Shown piece by piece: positions 23,071 to 33,467 of a DNA stretch of 64,000 nt. Each line of letters starts with the position of its first letter. Within the stretch, counting starts at the first letter, position 1. The notes below the pieces were generated by a model, which did not search any database, was not told where the DNA came from, and worked only from the letters and a program-made list of their open reading frames with translations. This DNA comes from Atopsyche davidsoni. Its lineage: Eukaryota > Arthropoda > Insecta > Trichoptera > Hydrobiosidae. Position numbers and translations under genes: made by a program. The stretch lies in contig JAILWY010000016.1 in assembly GCA_022113835.1 (NCBI GenBank), positions 12,617,501-12,681,500 on the forward strand, written 5' to 3'.

Positions 23071-23820
23071 GGAAGCCCGGCCGGCGCCCACCGCGGCGCT
23101 CACCGGGTGCTGTCTCCACTCCATTGATAACGTCCAATAGAAATTTATAACAAAAACAGCCTGATAGTATATCTTGGCTGCGGTTTTGCTACATTTTCCG
23201 GTAGAATAAAAGTTCAAACGATAATTTACGTAAAGATAATTAAAAATTAATTTCAAAAGAAACTAATAGAATCTGTAAACTAAAAATTTACTCTAGTGTC
23301 GAATTAGATGGTGTGCAGTTTTAATATTTAATTTATTTATGCTAACCAAAAGAAAAAGGCGGTTTAGTCAGCACGAACGTCTCGAGTGTCGAAATCGCAG
23401 TCCCAGCACATGAAGGGTCTGTCGATCTGTCGCCACAGGGTATAAAAATTCCTCTCGATAACAAAGGAATCACCGCACGGTTAAAACACAAAGAATTGCC
23501 TCAAATAAATTGTCGCACAAAGTAAATGAAGCAATAACCGTGCGGGGCCGGCGCTCCTCGGCCCGCTGCTGCACTTCTCACGGGTTTTCCTGGCTGGGGC
23601 TGGTGCTCGCCAACTGCCGGCATGCTCGGAGACCAGCGCTAAACGCCGCCCCACCTGGCCAGGGCTGCCCCCGGGGGCGGCGATAGTGATGCACACCCGA
23701 GACAGAAGCTGCCTCCACCCGGAGCTACACAACTGACGAGCGACCTTTATTTATTACCATATCACTGACTGTCGATTTTTTTTTAATGCAACATGTTGGC
23801 CGGCTGTCAGTTATTGTTAA

Positions 23821-24218
23821 CACACTAAAGGCGGGGCGGGTACTAGTACCGTTTCGCGGACTGCTGTCTAAAAGCGGCAGAAGGTCATTTTACTCTTTAG
23901 GTTTACAGCTCGTAATGTCTGTTTAGACTCGTCAACGTTACTTCTACCAATACTGTGCAGTGATTATGAACAAAGTGACAACGAAGAAGTGGAGTGGTCA
24001 GAGAATGATAATCCTCCAATTATTGAACAATTTTTAGGACAAAGTGGTGTTGTTGTGATGTCAAGTAATCCGCAAAGTGTGTATGAAGTGCTTCAACTTT
24101 TTATAGGAACGATTTATTTGACTACATGCAAATCAAAGAGTGTATAGACTAGATTTCTCGCGAATTTTGCCCACTGCGCACATCAGTTTAGTCAATTTGG
24201 TTACTTGCTCTAAGTGTG
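23821..24218 (+). mobile_element. piggyBac-type element relic, left member of an inverted pair
   Basis: Exactly flanked by TTAA at 23817-23820 and 24219-24222, the target duplication of piggyBac elements. The ends are short inverted repeats CACACTAA … TTAGAGC/AGTGTG. A subterminal palindrome GGTACTAGTACC-like word (GGGTACTAGTACCGT) follows the left end. The interior retains an N-terminal piece of a transposase-like frame. A second copy in opposite orientation lies at 25599-26047. About 400 bp, non-autonomous. Confidence 0.75.
23872..24147 (+). pseudogene. N-terminal fragment of a piggyBac-like transposase (frameshifted)
   Basis: An open frame of about 91 codons with no in-frame start near its beginning. 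It holds an acidic stretch (SDNEEVEWSENDNPP) and then IEQFLGQSG … NPQSVYEVLQLFIG. This is the pattern of the acidic N-terminus followed by the F-G-G…S..E…LF region found before the catalytic core of piggyBac family transposases. A one-base loss in GGAACGATT, compared with GGAAACGATT in the sister copy, shifts the frame so that the LFDYMQIKEC motif is lost; the frame stops at TAG 24145-24147. The catalytic domain is absent. Family assignment is supported by the TTAA flanks. Confidence 0.55.
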
Positions 24219-24222
24219 TTAA

Positions 24223-25598
24223 TATTTTACTGAAACATTTATTTTATTATTATGAGCTGAAATAACATGTTGAGAATATATTTTTATTTTTAAAAACACC
24301 GCAAGCTGGCAACCCTGGCACTGAACGTCATCAATTACGATGGAAGGCGATCTAGACGGTGTTTGTTCTTTACAGCCGAGTAATATAACTCTACAGCGTG
24401 TCCCGGCACTCCCCGTGGGAATCGTCCCCGATACCTTTGTTTCGAATCAACGTAATCGAAACCCCGTATATTACACTACTACCCACTTCAAATGTGCAAA
24501 CTTGATGCCATTGTGTTACTCAATATATAAATAATAATATGCTATTAACTCGATTTTAAAACATGCTGTATAATTTACTAAATTGTATACAAATTGATAA
24601 TCGCTTTAATATTATTTTTGAGTGCATTACATTTCGATATTTTAAACTGAGTAAACCTTTTTAGTAAGATTTATTCGGAACTACTTACTACGGAATACTT
24701 CAAAATAATAAAAAATTATAGCCCACAATACATACTAGTTACGTTATAAAATTACAAAATAACCACATCTTAAATTAATAATATGTTAACGGAATACTTC
24801 TCCGTTTTATCTTAAACATAGTTGCACAGACAACTCCCTACTACCAAGGTAAAAAAAAATTTAAAATCCATAGTTATGTTAGCTAAGCAATACATAAAAG
24901 TCCTTACGAGCAAGAAGTGAGTAACTATTAATAAGAATCACCTGAATTAACAGTAGTAAGTTTAATTTTAAGAATAGTTCCACCAACACAAGACAAAACA
25001 TACCAAGGAGAGGTCAACACAAACTAGTACGTTTGCTGTTTACCATACTATTTTGATAAATTTTAAGAATAGTTGTTCGGATACAACTCATGTATCAATG
25101 CATGATATTTTACTGAATGGCGAGAGGCTGAAGAAATCCACGTTTGCATAGGCAAGACTGAATTGAATCTTAGCATGGATTGAAGAAATCCACAGTTAGA
25201 CTGGACTGCTACAAAATAAACTAATGCGGATGCCGTTCGCCGGTCCGTTGAATCTTATGGATAGTTGCGCGAGCACAACTCCGCGCCGGGAGAGGCTGAA
25301 GAAATCCATGGTCGGGACCGAGCAGCGCACGCGCCGGCCCCTTCATAATTGGATCCTAAAACTTTATCCCGCCGATAACGCCGGCTCCTCTCGTCACCAG
25401 TCGATCGGGCGGCAGGGGCGGCTTTCCTCTGCCGGGGGGGCCAGCGAGCCCGTGCCCTGCCGACCCGCGCCTGCACGCGAACCTCGCCCCTATCGCCGGC
25501 TTTAAACATTCACGACTAGGGCTGGGCGGCGCCGCTTCGATATACGAGTATATCGGAGAGGCGTGCAGTTTTTAGCTTATATTATATTTATATTTTAA
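24223..25598. other. spacer between the inverted piggyBac relics
   Basis: Contains a diverged direct duplication: AGTTG..CGG/CGA.CACAACTC … GAGAGGCTGAAGAAATCCA near 25070-25145 and near 25260-25312, with a third GAAGAAATCCAC at 25182. A GC island spans 25290-25500. No gene is recognised. Confidence 0.5.
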
Positions 25599-26047
25599 GC
25601 GGGTAACCCAATTGACTAAACTGATGTGCGAAGCGGACAAAATTCGCGTAAAATTGCACGTGTGAAATCTAGTCTATACACTCTTTGATTTGCATGTAGT
25701 CAAATAAATCGTTTCCTATAAAAAGTTGAACCACTTCATACACACTTTGCGGATTACTTGGCATCACAACAACACCACTTTGTCCTAAAAATTGTTCAAT
25801 AATTGGAGGATTATCATTCTCTGACCACTCCACTTCTTCGTTGTCACTTTGTTCAGAATCACTGCACAGTATTGGTAAAAGTAACGTTGACGAGTCTAAA
25901 CAGACATAACGAGCTGTACACCTAAAGAGTAAAATGACTTTCTGCCGCTTTTAGGGTAAACACATTCAAAAAGGTACTAATACGCGCCCCGCTTTTAGAC
26001 AGCAGTCCGCGAAACGGTACTAGTACCCGCCCCGCCTTTAGTGTGTT
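25599..26047 (-). mobile_element. piggyBac-type element relic, right member of the inverted pair
   Basis: Reverse-oriented copy of the 23.8-kb element. Its outer end (…CCCGCCCCGCCTTTAGTGTG) is intact and followed by TTTTAA. Its other end is altered (TTAAGCGGGTAACCC in place of CACACTTAGAGCAAG). It carries about 40 bases (GGGGCGCGTATTAGTACC…) that the left copy lost between two TAAAAGCGG words, so the left copy is the deletion derivative here. Confidence 0.7.
25669..25950 (-). pseudogene. N-terminal fragment of a piggyBac-like transposase (frame intact)
   Basis: Same frame as in the left copy, open for about 93 codons to the TAG at 25669-25671. It has the acidic segment, the SVYEVVQLFIG stretch and the LFDYMQIKEC continuation that the sister copy lost by a frameshift. 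It has no start codon in frame before the first methionine far inside; in life it was probably a second exon or a fusion. The stop directly after KECID truncates it before any catalytic Asp. Two copies keeping the same frame suggests they descend from an element deleted before it spread, rather than coding function now. Confidence 0.55.
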
Positions 26048-26304
26048 TTAATAAGTATTCTACAATATAATCGTTAAACCTCAAAATATATTTTTTTTGT
26101 GGTTTCACATACATTAATTCTTAATTAAGCAAAATCTAACTGTATCCGTAATTCTCAGTGGCAATTTCATGTTGCGATTTGTGAGTCGATTGTGCAAAAA
26201 TATCGGCTGCCGCAACTCCCGGCGGTCTCGCGTGGCGCGGCCCTACTCCGCACACCAGCAGGTGCCCGCCGTCGCGAGCGCACCACTACGAGCGCGGGAC
26301 ACTT

Positions 26305-26375
26305 ACACGCACACGCACGCGCGCACGCACACACGCACACGCACACGCACACACACACACACACACACGCGCGCG
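26305..26375. repeat. (CA)n/(CG) microsatellite
   Basis: About 70 bases of CA dinucleotides interrupted by CG, inside a GC island that extends from about 26200 to 26470. Confidence 0.95.
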
Positions 26376-27149
26376 CCAGTGTGCGCGGATCATTCAGAAT
26401 GAAATACGGCTTGATAAGTAGCGGAGGGGGCGGCGCGTGTACTGCAAAAGCCGGCGCAAGGTGCTCGCGAAATCACTTCCACGTTTGCTAAATTGATTTC
26501 GGGTTCATATTTTACGAACACGGTCGATCGATATTTTGACTTCGATGCAGCTTTTATTGATACAGTATATTTTAAAATCGGATAAACTGCGGTCTCGGGT
26601 GTTATGCACTCTCGGTCTCGGAACGGAGACCGTCTTAATTGATTTCAAATATTATTACTAGTAACCTAACGCATTTTATTATTTGTGTTAAAAAAACAAA
26701 TGTAAAAATAAATAAGATTTAATTTTTTTTTTTATTTATAATTAGTAAGCATTCAAGAGCTTCTTGAATATTTAGTGAAGTTCCTTAGATACGTCATATA
26801 TTTAATGTCAAAGGGTGATATCGAAGAGGATCCGCGGGTTCGTCAGCATCTTCCTGGACACCGTGTGCCGGCTCACGAGTAGGCAGGCGGCGGGCGGCTG
26901 GCTGCCACAACAGCTGGGAACGAGTACACACGGCACATGGTGAGGTGAACTTCAAATTATATCATAACAAAGAACGCGGAACGCGAGAGGAGCTAAGAAA
27001 ACACTCAGCGAATACTCGCCAAATCAATCTAGTATAGAATATTTAGCTGTTTAGGGTATGTAAATATGCCTGTAGGAGTGTCCTCTCTATTGAAGGCGTT
27101 GTTTTTATCGCAACGACCTGGAGACACCACCTCTATTCGGTGCTGCAGG

Positions 27150-27194
27150 ATGGATGGCGCCGAGAAGAAGTTAGGCAAATCGATGAGTAAGTAT
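27150..27194 (+). other. weak candidate first exon with perfect donor
   Basis: ATG at 27150 opens MDGAEKKLGKSM and the frame runs into GATGA|GTAAGTAT at 27187, a full-consensus 5' splice site. There is no independent support. The nearest downstream acceptor-like site (TTTCTTTCCAG at about 27563) would end the frame after a few codons. It is more likely a chance match, but easy to test with RNA data. Confidence 0.12.
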
Positions 27195-27199
27195 CCTGT

Positions 27200-29515
27200 C
27201 TGCAGCCGAGTGAGCCGTTTCCGGAATGACTAGGTGGGCAATCAAATGTGGAGATCTTAGATGATGAAGATTTTTCAGAGCTACATAATTGTGTATGAAT
27301 TCTCAATCGAAAACAATATCATGAGGTAGACCTCAACTTAAAAAGATATTTTATCAACCGGATGAGACCAAAACAACTCGTACAATAACTAGCAAGGGCC
27401 GCCAATGAAGAAAGCTGGCCGCGTAAATTTTGTTAGATATGACGAATGAAATAGCACGGGGAAAAAAACAATCCATTTAAAAATGTCACATGCGAGTCAC
27501 TAACAATTCTAAAACATTCAAAGATGTTTTTTTTTATATTTGAGAAAATGTATTTCTTTCCAGTTCGTACTGACTGCGCGCCACTGATATGAGAATCCAG
27601 AGCGCCGATAAAACGCGAATTCCGCGAAATCGAAACGTTTTCCAGTGAAGCGCTATCCAGTCGGGGACCGCAAAATCATCAAACATCCTCTAGAGCGACG
27701 GCCGCGCCGCGAGTGCACTCGGATATCGATTATCCGCTGCTGGAATTGATTCCGATGACGTCACACGTGAAACAGCTGGCCACACCTTGCCAGGTGATCG
27801 ATCAGCTGGCGGGCCGGGCCGCTCGCCGCGGTCTCTTCCGAGCGGGTCGACACAACATGGCGCCTGTCGAAAAGCGATATACTTAATTAAAAATGCGAAT
27901 ATTTCTATTATAAATTACGATATTACGACCATTTTTGTATGCGATCACTTTTTAATGGTTTATACACAAAGATTTCATCAGCCTCACACAGGCTGACAAA
28001 GCTCTTGAAAGGCGTAATATTTTAGCTGTTTGGCTATTTATATTTGTTACATATATTTTATTGTGTGTGTGTGTGACTAATAGAATGTCCAGTGACTTAA
28101 AAGATTAAGGGAATCAGATCAAATTGGATTGCACAGCAGTGCAAACGGTGGTCTAATACAACTCTATAACTGGATTTGCCTAACAGGATTTCAAGGTTCA
28201 GTGTTTACGAATAATCTGTTTTATTGTTTGTACACTCGATACGTACTTAAGTTCTCGCCCTACCGACTGCAAAGTCAGCCATAGGCCGGGCATAATTTAT
28301 GAACTTCCGCCTTATTCACAGTTGCTCATTAAGGCAAGTGTAAGTATAACAGACCGCACAAGAAACTCCTTTTGGAACACCGTTTACTAAATCAGGTTTA
28401 AGAAATCTGTGCAAAATAACTAGCTATGCTCAATGATTAGTAAACTATATTTTGCTCAGATCTGTTAGATGAGATTGAAAATTTCTAAATACACAGATGA
28501 TAATGAATTATTGGTTTATTCTGTCGATATTATATATTTATTTTGGCGATTAATTTTTAAGATTTGTAGTATCGCGATTCCCGAAACCTACGGGAAATTT
28601 TTAACAGTAAAAGCAATCACCAGAATTCAATTTATCAGTTTGAATTTTTCCTCCAATGCCTTCGCAAATTACATATAAATGCTTTGAAATTTAGGCATGC
28701 AGTTTATATTCAAGTGTTTTTGAGGTTTAATAAATAAAATTATTTAATATAGCATTAAGTAGATCACTTTTTAAAAAGGGTTGTTATATCACTCGTTTCA
28801 GCAGTGACATGCGGTGGGAATACAGCGGCCGCACACACAATACGTGACTGAAGAATTGAACCACACTGTATTGGGTACAACCACATATATAGCATATAAA
28901 AACAGGTATCAACAACCAGTTATATTCAAGGCCGTCTCATAAACAGTCAATGGCTTATAATTTAACAATATCATAAATATAAGTTAGTTTTAAAATATTA
29001 TAACGCATGATTTTAAGGACAGTGTGCCTCTTCGTGTAGGTTTTATTTTAAGAGAGGTGTTCAAACAAGGACAAAGCGTGCGATTTTTAGAAGCAGAATA
29101 ATAACTGAAAAAAATAAGATAATTCCATTTAAACGAAAAAATTCATGACAGATTTTAAACTTTTCAGTCAGTACTATTAAATGTCAGCAAGTGTTGTTTC
29201 GTAACCGTAGTCCCGGTCACCGACCCCTGATACGGGATAAGATGGCACTGGATGAGTGGAGCATTGAGCGATGGACAATACAGGGTGTGCCATAAGTTTG
29301 AACACCTGGCATATGAATGAACAGGCGGGTGTGCTCCGATATAAGTATCTCCGCCATAGAATAAACTTTGATTATGTATTATAAGTAAAGTCTGACTCAC
29401 GAGAGTTGACTCAGCGGATTTTCAAATGGTGATTTTTAGTGTTTTGTAGAAAATGTGAATAACATAAAAGTTTTGGCAATAGGAACCATTTTATGTGAGT
29501 AATAGCACACATGAA
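27200..29515. other. GC island and AT-rich flank without gene
   Basis: GC island at about 27590-27860 with one CRE palindrome. The rest is AT-rich. A fragment of an old dispersed repeat (TTTAGCTGTTTGGCTATTTATATTTGTT) lies at 28019-28050. Nothing coding is recognised. Confidence 0.45.
27756..27763. promoter_or_regulatory. CRE palindrome TGACGTCA
   Basis: Exact CRE/ATF site within a GC island. Function inferred from motif only. Confidence 0.35.
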
Positions 29516-29723
29516 TAGGGTAACCGTGCGTTTCGTACAAACAGAATTGACTACATTCATATTCTTATTGATTCAACGATTCTTAATTTCTACGAAAACG
29601 ATTTACATTTTTATTTTTAGTGGTTCATAGCTAATGCAAGTAAGTTATGCGTCTACTTTTCTATGTCCACCTTTAAATGGACCGTAAGAATATCCTGTTC
29701 CATATAAAAACACGGTTACCCTA
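29516..29723. mobile_element. hAT-type MITE with exact 8-bp target duplication
   Basis: Perfect 13-base terminal inverted repeats TAGGGTAACCGTG … CACGGTTACCCTA bounded by the direct repeat CACATGAA on both sides (29508-29515 and 29724-29731). The 8-bp duplication and TAGGG ends are typical of hAT elements. 208 bp, no coding capacity. The preserved ends suggest a fairly recent insertion. Confidence 0.88.
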
Positions 29724-30463
29724 CACATGAAGCATAGTTTTATTCAAATAATTTTATGACTGTAATAAAAATATATACGAACTACATTATATTTCATATA
29801 ATTGGGCTTTTAAAATGTTTTCATTGTAAATTAATGTTTCATGATATGAAGAAAAATTATTTATCAACGATAAGTTGGAGTGAAGTAGTTTCTGATAAAT
29901 ATGAACGCCGATCGTTCGCAGAAGTAGCTTGTTTTCAAGCAACGATTATGATTGGAAATGACGTGAATCGCTTCCAGTAACTGATATCCTAATCTATCAA
30001 GATGTATGAATAAGTACAGAATCAAATACTTCTCTCGTATTATTTTCAAAAATGGTCGTCGAGTTTTCCCTTGAAATTTGTAATTTTTTAAATACTACAT
30101 TCAGATTAAATTATTATCAGTCACAAGAATAACAAATACACATTTTAAGTTTTTTTGGTGCTTCGAGTCTGATAAAAAAAACTGGACTCGCTGAAAAACT
30201 ATTTACGCAGCATAGTTCAAATGTCCGGCAAAAAACAGGGAAGGGGTCGGGATTGAACCACAAATAAAAAAAATATTATATAATTTTTCTTTTGAGAATA
30301 ATTGTACGGAGGTCTTTGCGTTTGAGGATTCTAGTATTTGACAGGTTTTCTTTGGAATTACGCACGCGTCGGGTTCGGAATAAACCGTAAACTCGGTTCA
30401 CTCGGAAGTCTAGATTCTGCGAACACTTCCTAGCGAATAGTGGCGTGAGTCATGAATGGATTA

Positions 30464-30471
30464 TGACGTCA
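30464..30471. promoter_or_regulatory. CRE palindrome TGACGTCA
   Basis: Exact CRE/ATF site at the edge of a GC island with a minisatellite. Confidence 0.35.
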
Positions 30472-30548
30472 CCAGTCACATCTACGAAGTCCCGGGCGCG
30501 CAGACAGTGAGGTGGAGCGGGTGGCGGGTGGGGCACCTCGCGGGTGGA

Positions 30549-30594
30549 GGGTGGCGGGTGGCGGGTGGCGGGTGGCGGGTGGCGGGTGGCGGGC
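30549..30594. repeat. 7-bp G-rich minisatellite (GGGTGGC)n
   Basis: Six to seven tandem copies of GGGTGGC within a GC-rich segment from about 30490 to 30610. Regular GGG runs make a G-quadruplex likely on the plus strand. Confidence 0.92.
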
Positions 30595-31266
30595 ACGCCG
30601 GGCGTGTACATAACGCTGTTTGTTTGTAAACAATGCTCTCTCGGAGCTCGACACAGTTCTCTGAACTCGCGATAGACTGCTCGGATATTCAGGGCCGCAT
30701 CTCTAGACTGCCAATCATAAAATTATTCCTTATTTTTTTTTTTTAATTATTTGTCACCTTCAAAATTAATACGTAGATTACACTATTGGTTATATTTCAT
30801 GTCCAATTCTCGTATTGAAACATTTGATAATATGAACGTTAAAGCATTTACTTGTTATTGATCCCCGCCTTGTTCCGATTAGGTCGCAGACAACTAATAT
30901 ATAAACAGAACTGCGCAGGCATATCTAAGAAGATACGTCAGTAGAGTGATTAATCCTCGGTTTCAAATGTATCAACAAAAAAAAAATGACATATAGTCAC
31001 CTAAAACTTTAAAAATAAATTATTTGAATAAAATTAATATAAATGAAAACAAATAAAATTTTGTAATGCTTGAATGTACGCGGCTTGACACTGCCAGAAT
31101 TGATGCCCTAATGAAAATACGTAAAACTCATATAAATTGCCTAGCAGGCGGCGCGGCCCTGGCGGCTCGCGGTGAAATTGTAAACAAGCCTCGCATTATA
31201 TCATCATCGAGTCAGTTACCCGGCGCGGCGAAAGCACTCAAGGTCACGGCGCCAGTCAAGGGCGCG

Positions 31267-31274
31267 TGACGTCA
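31267..31274. promoter_or_regulatory. CRE palindrome TGACGTCA
   Basis: Exact CRE/ATF site at the end of a GC island (about 31150-31340). Confidence 0.35.
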
Positions 31275-31557
31275 CCGCCCGAATCATCTCCATCCGGCGG
31301 CAAGAGTGCCCCTGAAGCCCGCCGGGTGTCCCTCCTGCCATCTCGGCAATTTCCTCCGTGCTCTTTGTGATTCAATTAAACACATTATATTTTTTGCCAA
31401 AAAAACTTACTAAGCCCCCCCTAATTAAAATACAAGATATCAACTTTATTAAAAACGACCACATTGCTATCAGTGATTTCTAACATTATCTTTGTATAAA
31501 GAATTGTATTATTATAATTCCTTTCGTTCTAGCTTGCAAATTGCACGATTCACGAGG

Positions 31558-31675
31558 TCTCGTTGGCGAAACCGGTCACCAATAAAATTAAACATGTGGA
31601 AAAATCACAAAAGTATTTTATTAAATATGGAATTTGACCAAGTAGTCTCTGTCAAAAATATTGAACACATTTAAC
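31558..31675 (+). repeat. Penelope-like repeat, single diverged copy
   Basis: Reads CGTTGGCGAAACCGGTCACC…, then ACATGTGGAAAAATCAC…AAGTATTTTATT, then GGAATTTGACCAAGTAGTCTCTGTCAAAAATATTGAA. It is the same order as the plus arm at 6744-6885, with substitutions. There is no inverted partner here. It includes the GAAACCGGTC motif but not the upstream UGAUAA word. Confidence 0.65.
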
Positions 31676-31707
31676 TTACACCTAACCTAACCTTACCATT
31701 CCGAAAT

Positions 31708-31800
31708 ACTTACGATTTGAAGCGCAAGCTAGGAACGGAGACAAAAGTCAGGATACTCAGACGACTTACCTGCAAAGAAAAGAAAACCATGGTTAGTAAT
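31708..31800 (-). other. candidate recursive splice site / RS-exon 2
   Basis: On the minus strand: branch point TTACTAAC (31792-31799), pyrimidine tract TTTTCTTTTCTTTGCAG, then directly GTAAGT (31764-31769). Fifty-six bases later a second donor GTAAGTATT follows (31708-31713). The first GTAAGT would regenerate a 5' splice site once CAG is joined to the upstream exon. The 56-nt segment is open in the frame that begins GTA-AGT (VSRLSILTFV…) and closed in the other two. It is homologous over about 140 bases to the 19.0-kb site. Known ratchet points and the Drosophila Ubx microexons have this architecture; splicing here is an inference. Confidence 0.65.
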
Positions 31801-32065
31801 ATTCAAAATTAAATTCGTTTCATAATATATTTTTTATAAAGATCATTTCACTCTAAAAAACCTAAGTAATAAAACAACTAAATATATATTTTGACGCCAT
31901 TCCAAAAAGTGATTCTTATTCATACGTGAATTATAAAATTACTACAAAAAAACCATGAGGTCACACAATATGAAACTACGCGGATTAAAATAAATATGAT
32001 ATGAAAAGATTGAAATGCGTGAACCGCATGCCGTTAACAACTTCAGATAATTTGTCAATTATCTA

Positions 32066-32112
32066 TAACCTTTTCTTCGGGTGCCTCTCCTCAGAGGAGG
32101 TTGGCGACTTAT
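32066..32112 (-). pseudogene. LINE 3'-end relic (RTE-like)
   Basis: Inverted copy of the tail at 8525-8572. The minus strand reads GTCGCCAACCTCCTCTGAGGAGAGGCAC, encoding …VANLL, stop, GEA. Only the extreme C-terminus is preserved. Confidence 0.45.
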
Positions 32113-32279
32113 ATTGAGCCAGTGTTCATGGTTTTCTTAGGAAGATTAGTGTATTGAGTCCCCAGATCCTTCTACACCGTATTATATATGATTAACGTTT
32201 TTATACGCATCGAATAAAAAACGTCACGCTAGGGTGGTGCGCTCACTGCACGTCACTCGTGCGTTTCTTTCTCCGAACT

Positions 32280-32480
32280 ATCCGCCCCAAACTTTAATAT
32301 AAATTAAACTGTTGAAATGCAGCCCCGATAAGCGTCTCGGGGCGCGCCCCAGCCGGCCGGGGCTGCCAGTCGAAAGGAATTGAATTACCCGAGTCAATGA
32401 CATTTCGCACATTTTCCCGACGTTTTCCCCCGGAGGCGCGGGGTCGAAATGTGCACTCTCACCCACCTCCCCCCCCAAAC
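32280..32480. other. GC island
   Basis: CpG-rich block without a repeat or domain. The minus-strand frame across it is not recognised. Confidence 0.5.
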
Positions 32481-32689
32481 ATTTTTAAAGGCGTTTATTA
32501 CATTCTAGAGTTTATATCGCGTAAATAGCATTGGGCGTTTTTCTCACTTCTACTTCTAAAATATATCGATCAATGATAGGTTTTTGAAAATTAAAATCAC
32601 AGTAGATTTACAAAAAAAGTAAAAAACACACAAAAATAGTGTATAAAAGTGTGATATGGAAAAAATATATATAAATTAATGATAAATAA

Positions 32690-32885
32690 CATTTGGTGAA
32701 TCTCCATCGATATTTCATGGTTATAAGAAAGGAAACTCTTGGCGTTAGTACAGAAGCGAAAGGTCTCCTATTTAGGCCACATTTTAATCCAGTAGCTAGA
32801 TTGGTGAGACTGGTCCACGATAGGGATATGTTCGAAGAAATGGTCACCAACTTTCTATGAGGAGAGGCAACAGAAGAAGAATAAA
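32690..32885 (+). pseudogene. C-terminal relic of an RTE-like LINE polymerase ORF
   Basis: Plus-strand frame ARLVRLVHDRDMFEEMVTNFL ending in TGA and a GEATEEE-like tail. The D-R-x…E/K-MV.N.L ending matches the extreme C-terminus of RTE-type and related non-LTR retrotransposons, and it recurs at 8.5 and 32.1 kb. No reverse transcriptase motif survives in the window near it, so it is a 5'-truncated, decayed insertion. Confidence 0.5.
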
Positions 32886-33243
32886 AATAATAAATACTAA
32901 ATAAAATACAAGCAAATATTATTTGTTATAAGTGCGAACTTCTAATGCTTGCGTATCGTAAGTAAAAATAAAGATGTATTCAATCGTTCACTGACTTGGA
33001 CCAACTACGGGTATATAAATTCTGTCGCCGGAGGCGCTCGGTACCCGCACGCAAAGGTCTCGACATCGAGTGGGTATATAATAATGAATACACACGAATA
33101 TTAAAATGGGATACGGTTTAAATTTAAACAAAACAAAATTGTTCAATTTAACAAACTAACATTATCATAAATTAGAGACGACGAAATAAAAATAAACTAT
33201 CAAAACTAATTAAACTATGGAGAGCGAGCGCACCCCGTAGCGG

Positions 33244-33272
33244 CGCAATTTTTTTTTTTTTTTTTTTTTTCA
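33244..33272. repeat. poly(T) tract
   Basis: A run of about 21 T, possibly the A-tail of a minus-strand retroposon. No head is recognisable. Confidence 0.6.
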
Positions 33273-33467
33273 CAAGTCTTTCAGCGGGTCGGGTAATATT
33301 TTCTATAAAAATATCGCAGTAATTGAATTCGGAAGCGAGGAGCACCCGCCCCGATAGAAGCCTCCTCGAGCTGGCCGAGTTCTGTGCGCGTTGGGAACCT
33401 TTGCGTGTCCTCACTAATTAACCTGTAAGGAGGCGGCAGATTGGCGCACAGACGATATATATATGTA

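Noticed and set aside
22900..23256. 118-codon frame with PATPRYAPLR repeats
   Set aside because: It is the translation of the 10-bp minisatellite GGCGTAGCGG, with flanking random sequence.
27150..27563. Two-exon mini-gene starting MDGAEKK
   Set aside because: The donor is perfect, but the only nearby acceptor leads to a stop after a few codons. Kept only as a low-confidence feature.
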